Shown: positions 45,189-55,452 of the stretch, in pieces
Layout of the letters: each line of letters starts with the position of its first letter
Position numbering within the stretch: the first letter of the stretch is position 1
NCBI RefSeq assembly: GCF_018343665.1
Contig: NZ_JAGYPM010000001.1
Location: 779,239-843,238 of the forward strand
DNA: 64,000 nt
Direction of reading: 5' to 3'
DNA from: Cytobacillus citreus
GTDB taxonomy: Bacteria > Bacillota > Bacilli > Bacillales > Cytobacillaceae
Program-made: the position numbers and the translations under genes
The notes under the pieces: model-generated
Told to the model about the DNA's origin: nothing
Seen by the model: the letters and a program-made list of their open reading frames with translations, nothing else
Databases searched by the model: none

Positions 45189-46379
45189 ATGACAAGTAAA
45201 ACATTGGATGCATTTTTAAATGAAAATCTCGAAGATTTAAAAGGGAAGGGTTTATATAATGTCATTGACCCATTAGAAAGCCCAAACGGCCCAATAATTA
45301 AAATTAATGGCAGGGAATTAATTAATCTTTCTTCTAATAATTATTTGGGATTGGCTACAGATACTAGGCTAAAAGAGGCAGCAACTGAAGCTATTCATAA
45401 ATATGGCGTTGGTGCAGGGGCTGTTCGTACAATTAACGGGACATTAGATATTCACGTAAAACTAGAAGAAAAATTAGCTGAGTTTAAACATACTGAAGCA
45501 GCGATTGCTTATCAGTCTGGTTTCAACTGTAATATGGCTGCTATATCTGCTGTTATGGACAAAAATGATGCAATTCTTTCAGATGAATTAAATCATGCTT
45601 CAATTATTGACGGATGCCGCCTATCTAAAGCAAAGATTATTCGTGTTTACCATTCTGATATGGACGATTTAAGAGCAAAGGCTAAAGAAGCGAAAGAGTC
45701 TGGGCAATATAATAAAATCATGGTTATTACGGATGGGGTTTTCTCAATGGATGGAGATATTGCGAAGCTTCCTGAGATTGTGGAAATTGCTGAAGAATTT
45801 GATCTTATTACATATGTAGATGATGCCCATGGTTCTGGCGTATTGGGCGATGGAGCAGGTACAGTTAAGCACTTCGGTCTTTCTGATAAAATCGATTTTC
45901 AAATTGGAACTCTTTCTAAAGCAATTGGGGTTGTCGGAGGATATGTAGCTGGTAAACAACAGTTAATTGATTGGCTTAAAGTACGAAGCAGACCGTTTCT
46001 TTTCTCTACATCCTTAACCCCAGCAGATGTCGTTGCTAGTATGAAAGCAATTGAGATATTAATGGAAAGCACTGAGTTGAACGAAAAATTATGGGGAAAT
46101 GCCAATTATTTAAAAGCTGGTTTGAAAAAACTAGGGTTTGATATTGGTGAAAGTGAAACTCCAATTACACCTTGTATTATCGGAGATGAAGTTAAGTCAC
46201 AGGAATTCAGTAAAAAATTAAACGAAGAGGGCGTATATGCAAAATCAATTGTATTCCCAACTGTTCCAAAAGGGACTGGTAGAGTAAGAAATATGCCTTC
46301 AGCAGCACATACAAAGGAAATGCTTGACCAAGCAATTGCGATCTACGAAAAAGTTGGAAGAGAGATGGGTATTATTTAA
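45189..46379 (+). CDS. kbl: Glycine C-acetyltransferase (2-amino-3-ketobutyrate CoA ligase)
   Basis: 396-residue alpha-oxoamine synthase. [19 protein letters not shown] (start region), [23 protein letters not shown] and the PLP lysine in [13 protein letters not shown]. It cleaves 2-amino-3-oxobutyrate with CoA to glycine and acetyl-CoA. Two start sites each have a ribosome binding site: ATG 45189 (TGGAGGATTAATT) and TTG 45156 (AGGAGGTG), which would add 11 residues. I prefer the ATG by comparison with family N-termini. tdh follows after 25 bases. Confidence 0.94.
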   Translation: MTSKTLDAFLNENLEDLKGKGLYNVIDPLESPNGPIIKINGRELINLSSNNYLGLATDTRLKEAATEAIHKYGVGAGAVRTINGTLDIHVKLEEKLAEFKHTEAAIAYQSGFNCNMAAISAVMDKNDAILSDELNHASIIDGCRLSKAKIIRVYHSDMDDLRAKAKEAKESGQYNKIMVITDGVFSMDGDIAKLPEIVEIAEEFDLITYVDDAHGSGVLGDGAGTVKHFGLSDKIDFQIGTLSKAIGVVGGYVAGKQQLIDWLKVRSRPFLFSTSLTPADVVASMKAIEILMESTELNEKLWGNANYLKAGLKKLGFDIGESETPITPCIIGDEVKSQEFSKKLNEEGVYAKSIVFPTVPKGTGRVRNMPSAAHTKEMLDQAIAIYEKVGREMGII

Positions 46380-46404
46380 TAAAGGGGAAGGATTGGAAAA
46401 TTAG

Positions 46405-47343
46405 ATGAAAAAGATTTTTATTACTGGTGCATTAGGGCAAATTGGCTCTGAATTGACGATAAAACTTAGAAATATTTATGGTACTGATAATGTCATTGCA
46501 ACAGATATTCGCAAAAATGACTCGGAAGCTGCTCAATCTGGACCTTTTGAAGTGGTGGATGTAACAGATACGAAGACAATGATTGAAACAGCAAGGAAGT
46601 ATGAGGCAGATACAATTATCCATATGGCTGCATTGCTTTCTGCCACGGCAGAAAAAAATCCAGTATTCGCATGGAATCTAAATATGGGTGGATTAATGAA
46701 TGCTCTTGAATCGGCAAGGGAACTAAAAGCACAATTTTTCACTCCTAGCTCAATTGGAGCATTCGGCCCTTCAACACCAAAGGATCAAACACCACAGGAT
46801 ACCATTCAGAGACCTACAACGATGTATGGAGTAAATAAAGTAGCTGGTGAATTACTAGCAGATTATTACTATCATAAATTTGGTGTTGATACAAGAGGAC
46901 TGAGATTCCCAGGTCTTATCTCATATGTAACACCTCCTGGTGGCGGAACGACTGATTATGCAGTTGAAATTTACTATGAAGCCATTAAAAATGGACGATA
47001 TACTTCATACATTGATAAAGGAACTTATATGGATATGATGTATATGCCTGATGCACTTAATGCCATTATTGACTTAATGGAAGCAGATAGTTCGAAATTA
47101 ATCCATCGAAATTCATTTAATGTGACAGCAATGAGCTTTGAACCAGAAGAAATTGCTGCAGAAATTCGTAACTCTATTCCTGGCTTTGAAATAAGCTATG
47201 ACGTTGATCCTGCAAGACAACAAATTGCCGATAGCTGGCCAAATTCTATCGACGCGACTGCTGCTAAAGAAGAATGGGGCTTTAAAGCAGAATATGATTT
47301 AGAGAAAATGACTATCGATATGTTAGAGAAGCTTAAAAAATAA
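46405..47343 (+). CDS. tdh: L-threonine 3-dehydrogenase, short-chain (epimerase-like) type
   Basis: 312 residues, extended SDR. NAD motif TGALGQIG (residues 7-14), [14 protein letters not shown], catalytic serine/threonine region [13 protein letters not shown] and YGVNK. It oxidises threonine to 2-amino-3-oxobutyrate, the substrate of the upstream Kbl. This is the epimerase-like TDH family, unrelated to zinc-dependent Tdh. Operon with kbl, ended by a hairpin. Confidence 0.93.
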   Translation: MKKIFITGALGQIGSELTIKLRNIYGTDNVIATDIRKNDSEAAQSGPFEVVDVTDTKTMIETARKYEADTIIHMAALLSATAEKNPVFAWNLNMGGLMNALESARELKAQFFTPSSIGAFGPSTPKDQTPQDTIQRPTTMYGVNKVAGELLADYYYHKFGVDTRGLRFPGLISYVTPPGGGTTDYAVEIYYEAIKNGRYTSYIDKGTYMDMMYMPDALNAIIDLMEADSSKLIHRNSFNVTAMSFEPEEIAAEIRNSIPGFEISYDVDPARQQIADSWPNSIDATAAKEEWGFKAEYDLEKMTIDMLEKLKK

Positions 47344-47349
47344 AATGAT

Positions 47350-47379
47350 AAAAGGACAGCTAAAATTAGCTGTCCTTTA
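47350..47379. terminator. Bidirectional terminator between tdh and nat
   Basis: AAAGGACAGCTAA / TTAGCTGTCCTTT; the nat stop codon lies inside the hairpin. Confidence 0.85.
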
Positions 47380-48115
47380 TTCTAATGCTAAAAAAATCTT
47401 TAAGAAATTTTTTCTTTTCCATCTCGGTTAATTCCAATTTTGTTTTTACGCCATTTTCCGTTTTGGTAACCGTTTGACCCGAAAGTGTAATTCTTCCATT
47501 TTCTGTTGCAATTGTTGCAATATCACCATGCGTAAATGAAGATTCAGGTGAAGTTTGATTAAAATAGCAGCCTTCAGAAAAATCCTCTAACTTTTTTGGA
47601 ACATTTGCAAATCGATATAGTATTTTCCATTCTTGATTTTCGAATCGCTGCAAGTCAAAAAAATGATTCTCATTCAAAATGATCCGGTAAATTCCACTTA
47701 CATCTTCCTGCTCTTTTCCTGTCAATGGCAAAGGCTTGCGGACGGAATCTCCAAAGCCAACATCCACAAGATAGGGCTGATCTAAATGAACGATCATTGC
47801 TGCATGAGTATTTTCTTTGGCCCAGCCATTTTGTTTTTTTACAGTACAGGATATTAAATATGATTTGAAGCCAAGCTCGGTCAATAGCCGCTGAAATAGT
47901 CCATTGAGCTCATAGCAAAAGCCACCCCTATGGTCTTCCATTATTTTATCGTAAAAACGATTCAAATTTAGAGTGATTTCTACGTTTCGAGTTACATCCA
48001 AATTTTCAAAGGGAATATTCTCCATATGATGCTTTTGCAGCTTCTGTAAAAATTCCAAAGTGGGTTCGTTTTCTTCCTCTATAGAAATACGCTGTAAATA
48101 CTCCTTTACGTTCAT
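47366..48115 (-). CDS. nat: Arylamine N-acetyltransferase
   Basis: 249 residues. Catalytic triad C67 (RGGFCYELN), H104 (ENTHAAMIV) and D118 (YLVDVGFGD). It transfers acetyl from acetyl-CoA to aromatic amines. GGTGATTCA precedes the ATG. It lies 26 bases downstream of selD on the same strand and may share its transcript, without obvious functional connection. Confidence 0.93.
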   Translation of the reverse strand: MNVKEYLQRISIEEENEPTLEFLQKLQKHHMENIPFENLDVTRNVEITLNLNRFYDKIMEDHRGGFCYELNGLFQRLLTELGFKSYLISCTVKKQNGWAKENTHAAMIVHLDQPYLVDVGFGDSVRKPLPLTGKEQEDVSGIYRIILNENHFFDLQRFENQEWKILYRFANVPKKLEDFSEGCYFNQTSPESSFTHGDIATIATENGRITLSGQTVTKTENGVKTKLELTEMEKKKFLKDFFSIRIKDS

Positions 48116-48141
48116 TGAATCACCTTCAAAATAAGTTCTTT

Positions 48142-49191
48142 CTATTTCACATAAATTAACTTCTCAGATTTTGTAAGAACTCTTCCTATCAATGCTGCAT
48201 GAGGTAGACCAGATTCGTGTAATATTTCTATATATTTTTTTGCTTCATCTTCTGGTAAAGCAACTAATAAGCCTCCTGAAGTGATGGCATCACATAAAAT
48301 ATATTGATTTTCAATAGAAATATTTTCATAAGAAACATCTTCATGAAGCCACTTATGGTTAGATTTAGAACCACCAGGGATTATACCTTTTTCTGCAAGT
48401 TCATATGTACCTTCCATTACTGGAACTTGATCAAAAATAATTTCAAAGCTAACATCGCTGCCACGAGCCATTTCGCTCCCATGACCAAGTAGTCCAAATC
48501 CAGTTACATCCGTAACAGCATGAGGTGAAAAGGGATTTAACATTTCAGCAGCATTTTTATTCAACATTGCCATAGTTTCAGTTACGGCTATCTCCTGTTC
48601 TGGAGTGACAGCGCCTCTTTTAATACCAGTTGTTAAAATTCCTACACCAATTGGCTTAGTTATAACAAGAGCATCACCAGGCTTTGCCCCAACATTTTTC
48701 CAGACACGTTGTGGATGAACAATACCTGTAACAGAGAGTCCAAATTTTGGTTCTTGATCATCAATAGAATGTCCTCCAACAGTAATAGCCTCAGCTTCCT
48801 TTACCTTATCACCGGCACCTCGTAGTATTTCTGCAAGTATTTCAGCACCAAGCTTTTTAATTGGGTAGCCTACGATGTTTAGCACTGTTTTTGGCTGTCC
48901 ACCCATTGCGTATACATCACTAAGCGCATTGGCAGCAGCAATTTGGCCAAACATATATGGGTCATCAACAATCGGTGTAAAATAATCTACAGTTTGGATT
49001 AAAGCGATCGAATCGGTTAATTGATAAACGCCTGCATCATCAGATGTTTCGTGGCCAACAAGCAATTCTGGCACAGGTTCTTGTTTTGGTAATAAACGCA
49101 AAACTTGCGTCAAGTCCTCAGGACCAATTTTGCATCCTCAGCCAGCTTTAGTTGACAATGAAGTCAAACGGATTTTTTCATGCTCACTCAT
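48142..49191 (-). CDS. selD: Selenophosphate synthetase SelD, itself a selenoprotein (TGA = Sec)
   Basis: Makes selenophosphate from selenide and ATP. The frame is interrupted at TGA (minus strand 49140-49138); reading it as selenocysteine gives STKAGUGCKIGPEDL with U18, exactly where E. coli has catalytic Cys17. Upstream lies a proper start: ATG 49191 (or 49194) after GAGGAGG. Total about 349 residues. Downstream motifs: TVDYFTPIVDDPY, GGHSIDDQEPKFGLSVTG and DVTGFGLLGH. A conventional call would begin at TTG 49113 and lose the active site. Divergent from the selenoprotein gene at 49345. Confidence 0.95.
49113..49140 (-). promoter_or_regulatory. Sec codon and possible SECIS hairpin of selD
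   Basis: TGA (49140-49138), then about 12 bases later GGTCC TGA GGACT, a short stem with a three-base loop. Weak as a SECIS but correctly placed. Confidence 0.4.
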
Positions 49192-49259
49192 CATACCACC
49201 TCCTCAAATAAGTATACCTTTATTCATTGAAAATATCATAAAAATGAAACGGATTTTTA

Positions 49260-49288
49260 TTGCAGAAAATGATAGAATATACTACAAT
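49260..49288 (+). promoter_or_regulatory. Promoter of the SelW-like gene
   Basis: TTGCAG (49260-49265), 17 bases, TACAAT (49283-49288), about 57 bases before the start codon. Confidence 0.5.
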
Positions 49289-49344
49289 TACATTGTGAAA
49301 TATGTGAATATTTAGTGAATTTTTTCGATTGAGGAGGTCTATTG

Positions 49345-49581
49345 ATGGAAAAATATGAAGTGAGAATTGAATTTTGTATGATGTGAAACTTTGCACCAAA
49401 AGCCGCGAGTTTCGCGGAAGAGCTCTTCACACATTTTCGACATAAAATTGAAAAAATGGAACTAATCCCAAGTTCGGGTGGGGTATTTGAAGTAACTGTC
49501 AATGGTGACAAGATTTACTCAAAGAATGAAACTGGATTATTTCCAAAAGCCCATGAAATTATTGAAAAAATGCAGGCGTAG
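49345..49581 (+). CDS. SelW/Rdx-family selenoprotein with CxxU motif (in-frame TGA)
   Basis: 78 residues when TGA 49384-49386 is read as selenocysteine: IEFCMMUNFAP, with C11 and U14 forming the thioredoxin-like CxxU redox pair. After the Sec codon come ASFAEELFTHF, IPSSGGVFEVTVNGD and ETGLFPKAHEI, the conserved course of Rdx proteins (SelW, SelT, SelH relatives). ATG 49345 is 7 bases after GAGGAGG. A promoter, a SECIS-like hairpin and a terminator surround it, and it lies between selD and selA. Presumed thiol-redox function. Ordinary gene finders stop at TGA and miss it. Confidence 0.92.
49384..49417 (+). promoter_or_regulatory. Sec codon and bacterial SECIS hairpin of the SelW-like gene
   Basis: TGA (49384-49386), 16 bases, then CCGCG (49403-49407), loop AGTTT, CGCGG (49413-49417): a perfect GC stem whose loop contains GU, as SelB recognition requires. 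Confidence 0.7.
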
Positions 49582-49592
49582 CCTATATATTA

Positions 49593-49629
49593 AGCCTTCT
49601 CCATTGTTTGAATGGAGGAGGCTTTTTTT
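49593..49629 (+). terminator. Terminator of the SelW-like gene
   Basis: AGCCTTCTCCATT / AATGGAGGAGGCT followed by seven Ts (one mismatch region). Confidence 0.85.
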
Positions 49630-49782
49630 GTGCAATACGATTTTGCCTAAACTATTAAATATATCTACTTCTCGATTTATTTAACTGTAATATTATTATG
49701 TAAACTATTGTTCGGTTTTTTTACCGAATTTGGAGTGGGGAATAATGGTATAATGAATGAGCAATGATTGGAGGAATGATTA

Positions 49783-51186
49783 GTGAAACATATACTTAGA
49801 AATATACCTCCCGTACATGAATTACAAAGGGATGAACGATTTCTCCTTTTAATGAAAAATTACGGGATTGATTCGAAATATATGACGAACCAAATTAAAT
49901 TAGTGCTTGATCATATTCGTAATGAAATGTTGATTGGCCAATGGATGGGACCAGAACCTGGAAGTCAAGCATTTATTGATTCATTATTTCAAAAATTTGA
50001 AGCCTTAGTCAATCATCAATATAGCTATACGATTAAAAGAGTAATCAATGCAACTGGGACAATACTACATACGAATCTCGGCCGTGCGCGATTAAGTGAA
50101 AACGCAGCACAGCATATGCTAGATACGGCACTTCATTATTCGAATTTGGAGTATATGCTAGAAGCAGGCGTGAGAGGTTCAAGACATAGTCATGTTGAAG
50201 CACTTGTTAAAGAATTAACGGGTGCAGAAGCAGCCATGGTCGTGAACAATAATGCTGCGGCTGTATATTTAATTCTCAAGGCCTTAGCTGAAAATCAGGA
50301 AGTAATCGTATCAAGAGGACAACTTGTTGAAATTGGAGGGTCTTTCAGGATCTCTTCTATTATGGAAGAAAGCGGTGCTCATCTCGTTGAGGTTGGAACA
50401 ACGAATAAAACACATTTAGCTGATTATGAAAAAGCGATTAACGAACACACTTCAATGATATTAAAAGTCCATACAAGTAATTTTAAAGTTGTAGGTTTTA
50501 CAAAGTCGGTGGAGACAGAAGAATTAGCCGTATTGGCAAAAGAGAAAAATGTTATTTTTTATGAGGATCTAGGCAGCGGTGCATTATTTGATTTCCGCCG
50601 TATAGGTATAGGTGATGAACCAATTGTAAAGGAAGTATTAAGGATGGGGGCAGACATTGTTTCTTTTAGCGGAGACAAACTTTTAGGCGGACCGCAAGCA
50701 GGTATAATTGCTGGTAAGAAAGAATTGATTGACTCGTTGAAGAAACATCAACTTTCACGTGTGTTAAGAGTGGATAAAATGACTCTTGCCGCTCTTGAAG
50801 GAACATTAATTGATTACGCAAAGGGTGAAGAGGGGATAAAGAATATTCCAGTTATAAGGGATCTGATGGTAACAAGAGAAGAATTGAAACAAAGGACTGA
50901 AGTCTTTATTCAAAACTTGCAAACAAATTCTTGCCAATATGATGTTGAGATTCGAGAAAGTTTTGGGCAGGTGGGTGGAGGAACAATGCCAGATGTGAAT
51001 CTTCCATCCATTGTAGCAGTTATTAGGCATAAAAAGTGGACGTCTGAGGAATTAGCAAAGAAATTAAGAACAGAATCTTCTCCTTCCATCATTGTCCGTA
51101 TCCAGAAAGATGAGGTACTTATTGATTTAAGAACTGTTACAATTGAAGAAGAAACGTATATAATCGATGCACTTTGTAATAATTAA
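49783..51186 (+). CDS. selA: L-seryl-tRNA(Sec) selenium transferase SelA
   Basis: 467-residue PLP enzyme that converts Ser-tRNA(Sec) to Sec-tRNA(Sec) using selenophosphate. INATGTILHTNLGRARL, VNNNAAAVYL, YEDLGSGALFD and the PLP lysine K299 in SFSGDKLLGGPQAG. GTG start after GGAGGAATGATTA. It has its own terminator. Neighbours selD and the SelW-like gene make this a selenoprotein locus; selB is about 44 kb away. Confidence 0.97.
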   Translation: MKHILRNIPPVHELQRDERFLLLMKNYGIDSKYMTNQIKLVLDHIRNEMLIGQWMGPEPGSQAFIDSLFQKFEALVNHQYSYTIKRVINATGTILHTNLGRARLSENAAQHMLDTALHYSNLEYMLEAGVRGSRHSHVEALVKELTGAEAAMVVNNNAAAVYLILKALAENQEVIVSRGQLVEIGGSFRISSIMEESGAHLVEVGTTNKTHLADYEKAINEHTSMILKVHTSNFKVVGFTKSVETEELAVLAKEKNVIFYEDLGSGALFDFRRIGIGDEPIVKEVLRMGADIVSFSGDKLLGGPQAGIIAGKKELIDSLKKHQLSRVLRVDKMTLAALEGTLIDYAKGEEGIKNIPVIRDLMVTREELKQRTEVFIQNLQTNSCQYDVEIRESFGQVGGGTMPDVNLPSIVAVIRHKKWTSEELAKKLRTESSPSIIVRIQKDEVLIDLRTVTIEEETYIIDALCNN

Positions 51187-51213
51187 TTCATGTTTTCTTA
51201 ATAAAGAAATCGG

Positions 51214-51258
51214 CTAATGGCTTTCTAATTTTTGTAATTAGGAGCCATTAGTTTTTTT
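51214..51258 (+). terminator. Terminator of selA
   Basis: CTAATGGCT / AGCCATTAG stem with a run of seven Ts. Confidence 0.8.
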
Positions 51259-51271
51259 GCTAATGAGCAGA

Positions 51272-51387
51272 AAGTTTTAGTTTATTTAACGTACTAAAGT
51301 TAAGTGTGTTTTAAGTATCTGCTAAAAAGTCGCTTAAGTAAAACTAAGGCATTCGCCAAAAAGGACTTGGCGAATGCCAAGTTTTTC
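51272..51387. repeat. Family C repeat, long copy
   Basis: GGCATTCGCC (51348-51357) and GGCGAATGCC (51369-51378) with flanking AAAACT/AGTTTTT. The preceding about 65 bases (TTTAGTTTATT, AACGTACTAAAGT, ATCTGCTAA) match those before the 9531 copy. It can terminate both selA read-through and sspP. Confidence 0.8.
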
Positions 51388-51391
51388 TAAC

Positions 51392-51535
51392 CTACATATC
51401 ATGACTTGAGTTATTTTTCTGCCTTGTATGGTTTCTATTTTTCACTTTTTTTGAACCGCTCAATGGTTCTGGTTGACCTGGATTATCTCCTTTTGGTGCA
51501 TTTTTGTGCATATCTTTACTATCATTTTTATTCAT
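51392..51535 (-). CDS. sspP: Small acid-soluble spore protein P
   Basis: 47 residues, basic and very hydrophilic. [20 protein letters not shown] and [19 protein letters not shown] match B. subtilis SspP (CotL) almost residue for residue. Minor SASP packed in the forespore. ATG 51535 is 9 bases after AGGAGGG; an ATG at 51544 abuts that site. In B. subtilis sspO-sspP lies next to citB, and the same holds here. Confidence 0.9.
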   Translation of the reverse strand: MNKNDSKDMHKNAPKGDNPGQPEPLSGSKKVKNRNHTRQKNNSSHDM

Positions 51536-51649
51536 ATTGTTCATCCCTCCTAACAATAGCTTGGTGAGATGCTGTAAATTTATACAGAATATTTTTTTAG
51601 CTGTATGCACAATTTAAATGTACAAAATTATAAAGGAGTGAAATAGGGG

Positions 51650-51907
51650 ATGCCATACAATAAGAATAAACAGCAAGCATTCCAAGCTGCTCAACAAGGG
51701 ATGGAGGATGCTCAGGAATTATATTATGAAATTGTGAGGGACTCCGCTACTTATGGTCATCAGTTAAAACATTTAAAACAAGAAGTTAATGAAGCATACG
51801 AGCAAATTGAAAATGCCCTTGAAGTGGCTTCAGAATCTCAAAAAGCCCAATTGAAAAAATTTCAACAGGATTTAAGCAAAATGGTGACCGAAGTAAACGA
51901 AAATTAA
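51650..51907 (+). CDS. Small helical protein, unknown
   Basis: 85 residues, Gln/Glu/Lys-rich and predicted to be all helix with coiled-coil tendency (HLKQEVNEAYEQIENALEVA). No cysteine, signal or membrane segment. AAAGGAGTGAAATAGGGG precedes the ATG, and a terminator follows. I do not recognise the family. Its place between sspP and sspO may hint at a sporulation-related protein, but nothing in the sequence proves it. Confidence 0.7.
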   Translation: MPYNKNKQQAFQAAQQGMEDAQELYYEIVRDSATYGHQLKHLKQEVNEAYEQIENALEVASESQKAQLKKFQQDLSKMVTEVNEN

Positions 51908-51968
51908 TAATATTCCATATGAATTAATCATAACCCTTCGAGCACAATAATCAGGTTTTTGTAAAAAA

Positions 51969-52000
51969 AGAGGAAGCGAAATGACTCGCTTCCTTTTACC
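51969..52000 (+). terminator. Terminator of the 85-residue gene
   Basis: GGAAGCGA / TCGCTTCC stem followed by TTTT, with As on the left side. Confidence 0.8.
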
Positions 52001-52012
52001 TTATACACCAGA

Positions 52013-52220
52013 AAGTATAAATTGTCAGCGTTGAAGATGTTTCGATGTAGTTGCTAATTTTAGGAATTAATTACGACGGACAGGACAAGGAAAGCTTCGT
52101 CAGATACATCGCACGACCAAAAGAGAAGCTTTTGGGAGGACGTGGCATGTATGAGCGCGATAAGTGCGACTACGCTTCTGTCATCGCCTTTTCAAGGCTC
52201 GCCAATGGCGAGTTTTCTTT
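52013..52220. repeat. Dispersed intergenic repeat, family B, copy 3
   Basis: Longest copy. Starts AAAGTATAAATTGTCAGCG and ends with the hairpin CTCGCCAATGGCGAG plus TTTTCTTTAT. It runs into the 3' end of sspO, so the hairpin can serve as the sspO terminator. Open frames inside it are fortuitous. Confidence 0.75.
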
Positions 52221-52368
52221 ATTGATTTTTCTTTCGTTTCTTATTATTTTGCTTCTGGGCTTCAGATAATGGTTCGTTTGAAAATTCTTCGTTAAATCCA
52301 GCTCCCATACCTTGTCCTTTGGCTGCATTCATGCCTGGAATGACATGATTTGCTTTTCTTTTACCCAA
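52219..52368 (-). CDS. sspO: Small acid-soluble spore protein O
   Basis: 49 residues, too short for most gene-length cut-offs: [20 protein letters not shown], then [19 protein letters not shown] and a basic KKRKKNQ tail. This is B. subtilis SspO (CotK). TTG start at 52368 with GGAGGTG 7 bases upstream on the minus strand. Unlike B. subtilis, sspO and sspP are separated here by a repeat and an opposing gene. Confidence 0.9.
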   Translation of the reverse strand: MGKRKANHVIPGMNAAKGQGMGAGFNEEFSNEPLSEAQKQNNKKRKKNQ

Positions 52369-52565
52369 CTTCAATCACCTCCATCAACTATTTTTTCGCA
52401 AAAATTGCAGGAATATGTAAACCATCATTCCTATCTTTCTACACTTATGAAAGAAGAAAAAAATTTTGTAACATAGTATCGTCATTTGCAAAAGCTTTAT
52501 GAAAATCGAAATTCCTTTTCGTTACACATCTTTTTAATGTAAAATCTAATAAAATCGATTTTTGT

Positions 52566-52627
52566 ATAAGAAAAACTTATCAAAAACAATAACTTTCTTG
52601 TTATTTACTTATATAGAAGGTTGTATT
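52566..52627 (+). promoter_or_regulatory. citB promoter region with CcpC-type boxes
   Basis: ATAA-N7-TTAT (52566-52580) is the dyad recognised by the citrate-responsive repressor CcpC. A second dyad ATAA-N8-TTAT (52589-52604) overlaps a possible -35 TTGTTA (52598-52603); a -10 near TTGTAT (52621-52626) is plausible. The 361-base gap 52369-52729 holds nothing else. Confidence 0.65.
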
Positions 52628-52729
52628 AAGATTAGAATTGTTAGAAAGTAAAGATGGACGAAAAATGCATCTTTTCGACAATTGTTAAACTCTTACACGG
52701 AATAATCTTTAAAAAGGGGGAAGTTACCC

Positions 52730-55438
52730 ATGGTGAAAAATGATGTATTTAATTCCCGTAAGTCTTTTGATTTAAATGGGAAGCGTTACAATTACTATCA
52801 CTTAGGCGCTTTAGAAAACGCTGGCGTCGGCAAAGTATCCAAATTACCTTATTCTATTAAAGTATTATTAGAATCTGTCCTTCGCCAATATGACGGACGT
52901 GTTATTACGAAAGAACATGTTGAAAACCTAGCTAAATGGGGTACTGATGAAGTAAAAGAGGTTGATGTACCTTTCAAGCCTTCACGTGTTATCCTTCAAG
53001 ACTTCACTGGTGTTCCTGCGGTGGTTGACTTAGCATCACTTCGTAAAGCGATGGCTGATATGGGTGGAGATCCAGACAAAATCAATCCGCTTAAGCCGGT
53101 TGACCTTGTTATTGACCACTCTGTTCAAGTTGATAAATTCGGTACTGCTGAAGCTCTTGGTTTAAATATGGAGCTTGAATTCGAACGTAATGCAGAGCGC
53201 TATCAATTCTTAAGCTGGGCACAAAAAGCATTCAATAATTATCGCGCTGTGCCGCCTGCAACAGGTATCGTTCACCAAGTAAACTTGGAATTCCTTGCAA
53301 ATGTTGTTCATGCTCTTGAAAATGAAGATGGAGAGTTTGAAGCATTCCCAGACTCTTTAGTAGGAACTGATTCCCATACTACTATGATCAATGGTATTGG
53401 TGTACTAGGGTGGGGTGTTGGAGGTATTGAAGCAGAAGCAGGAATGCTTGGTCAGCCTTCATACTTCCCAGTTCCTGAAGTTGTAGGGGTTAAACTAACA
53501 GGTGAACTTCCAAATGGTACTACTGCTACTGACCTTGCATTAAAAGTTACTCAAGTGCTTCGTGCTCACGGTGTTGTTGGTAAATTTGTAGAATTCTTCG
53601 GTCCAGGAGTAACAGCATTACCACTAGCGGATCGTGCAACAATTGCAAATATGGCTCCTGAGTATGGTGCAACTTGCGGTTTCTTCCCAATTGATGCGGA
53701 ATCATTAGAGTATATGCGTTTAACAGGCCGTTCGGAAGACCAAATCCAAATTGTTGAAACATATTGTAAAGAAAATGGATTATTCTTCGATCCTTTATTA
53801 GAACCAGTATATACAAATATTATTGAAATTAATCTTGCTGAAATCGAAGCAAATCTTTCTGGTCCTAAGCGTCCTCAAGACTTAATTCCTTTATCTGAAA
53901 TGAAGAAGGAATTTAATAAAGCAATTACGGCTCCACAAGGAAATCAAGGCTTTGGTCTAGATGAGAAGGAAATCAACAAAGAAGTTACAGTTAACTTTAA
54001 TAATGGCGATTCAACTGAAATGAAAACAGGTGCTGTGGCAATTGCAGCAATTACGAGCTGTACAAATACATCCAATCCATATGTATTAGTAGGTGCAGGT
54101 CTAGTTGCAAAAAAAGCAGTTGAACTTGGTATGCAAATTCCTAAGTTTGTAAAAACTTCATTAGCACCAGGATCTAAGGTTGTAACTGGCTATTTACGTG
54201 ATTCAGGTCTTCAACCATATCTTGATCAACTTGGATTTAATATCGTTGGATATGGATGTACGACTTGTATCGGAAACTCAGGTCCACTAAAAGATGAAAT
54301 TGAAAAAGCAATTGCAGAGAGCGATCTTCTTGTTACATCAGTTCTTTCTGGTAACCGTAACTTCGAAGGCCGTATTCATCCACTTGTGAAAGCAAACTAC
54401 TTAGCTTCTCCACCGCTTGTAGTAGCGTATGCACTTGCAGGAACTGTTGATATCGATCTTAAAAATGATCCAATTGGTAAAGACAAAGATGGAAACGATG
54501 TCTTCTTTAATGATATCTGGCCTACAACTGCTGAAATTAATGATGTTGTTAAGCAAACTGTTACACCTGAATTATTCCGTAAAGAATATGAAAATGTATT
54601 TGGTGATAATGCTCTTTGGAATAAAATTCAAACAAGCAATGAACCACTTTATACATTTGACGATACATCAACATATATTCAAAACCCGCCATTCTTTGAA
54701 GGATTAAAAGCAGATCCAGATGAAGTAAAACCATTAGATGGTTTACGAGTTGTGGGTAAATTTGGAGACTCTGTAACAACAGACCATATCTCTCCAGCAG
54801 GTGCAATTGGAAAAAATACACCAGCAGGTAAATATTTACTTGAAAATGGTGTTGAAGTTCGCGATTTCAACTCTTATGGATCTCGTCGTGGTAACCATGA
54901 GGTTATGATGCGTGGTACATTTGCAAATATTCGTATTCGAAACCAAATCGCACCTGGTACAGAAGGTGGATTCACAACTTACTGGCCAACTGGCGAAGTA
55001 ATGTCGATTTACGATGCTTGTATGAAGTACAAAGCGGATGAAACAGGACTTGCCGTACTTGCAGGTAAGGATTATGGTATGGGTTCTTCTCGTGACTGGG
55101 CTGCAAAAGGTACAAACCTTTTAGGAATTAAAACAGTTATCGCAGAAAGCTATGAGCGTATTCACCGTTCTAACCTAGTATTAATGGGAGTTCTTCCTCT
55201 TCAATTTAAGGAAGGCGAAAGTGCTGAAACTCTTGGTCTAACAGGTAAAGAAACAATCGATGTTCAAGTCGATGAAAATGTAAAACCTCGAGATCTTGTT
55301 AAAGTAACAGCTACTGATGAAGACGGAAACAAGAAGGAATTTGAAGTTCTTGCACGTTTTGATTCAGAAGTAGAAATTGATTACTACCGTCACGGTGGAA
55401 TTCTACAAATGGTTCTTCGCGAGAAATTAGCGAATTAA
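52730..55438 (+). CDS. citB: Aconitate hydratase
   Basis: 902-residue aconitase of the AcnA/IRP1 type, TCA-cycle citrate-isocitrate isomerase and RNA-binding regulator when its cluster is lost. [4Fe-4S] cysteines are in [10 protein letters not shown] and [35 protein letters not shown] and [15 protein letters not shown] are hallmarks. The GGGGGAAGTTACCC site precedes the ATG. Codon usage is conspicuously that of a highly expressed gene. Monocistronic. Confidence 0.97.
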   Translation: MVKNDVFNSRKSFDLNGKRYNYYHLGALENAGVGKVSKLPYSIKVLLESVLRQYDGRVITKEHVENLAKWGTDEVKEVDVPFKPSRVILQDFTGVPAVVDLASLRKAMADMGGDPDKINPLKPVDLVIDHSVQVDKFGTAEALGLNMELEFERNAERYQFLSWAQKAFNNYRAVPPATGIVHQVNLEFLANVVHALENEDGEFEAFPDSLVGTDSHTTMINGIGVLGWGVGGIEAEAGMLGQPSYFPVPEVVGVKLTGELPNGTTATDLALKVTQVLRAHGVVGKFVEFFGPGVTALPLADRATIANMAPEYGATCGFFPIDAESLEYMRLTGRSEDQIQIVETYCKENGLFFDPLLEPVYTNIIEINLAEIEANLSGPKRPQDLIPLSEMKKEFNKAITAPQGNQGFGLDEKEINKEVTVNFNNGDSTEMKTGAVAIAAITSCTNTSNPYVLVGAGLVAKKAVELGMQIPKFVKTSLAPGSKVVTGYLRDSGLQPYLDQLGFNIVGYGCTTCIGNSGPLKDEIEKAIAESDLLVTSVLSGNRNFEGRIHPLVKANYLASPPLVVAYALAGTVDIDLKNDPIGKDKDGNDVFFNDIWPTTAEINDVVKQTVTPELFRKEYENVFGDNALWNKIQTSNEPLYTFDDTSTYIQNPPFFEGLKADPDEVKPLDGLRVVGKFGDSVTTDHISPAGAIGKNTPAGKYLLENGVEVRDFNSYGSRRGNHEVMMRGTFANIRIRNQIAPGTEGGFTTYWPTGEVMSIYDACMKYKADETGLAVLAGKDYGMGSSRDWAAKGTNLLGIKTVIAESYERIHRSNLVLMGVLPLQFKEGESAETLGLTGKETIDVQVDENVKPRDLVKVTATDEDGNKKEFEVLARFDSEVEIDYYRHGGILQMVLREKLAN

Positions 55439-55452
55439 TAAATGATTAATCT

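Noticed and set aside
52051..52269. 72-codon open frame on the plus strand
   Set aside because: It falls within repeat family B and runs antisense into sspO.
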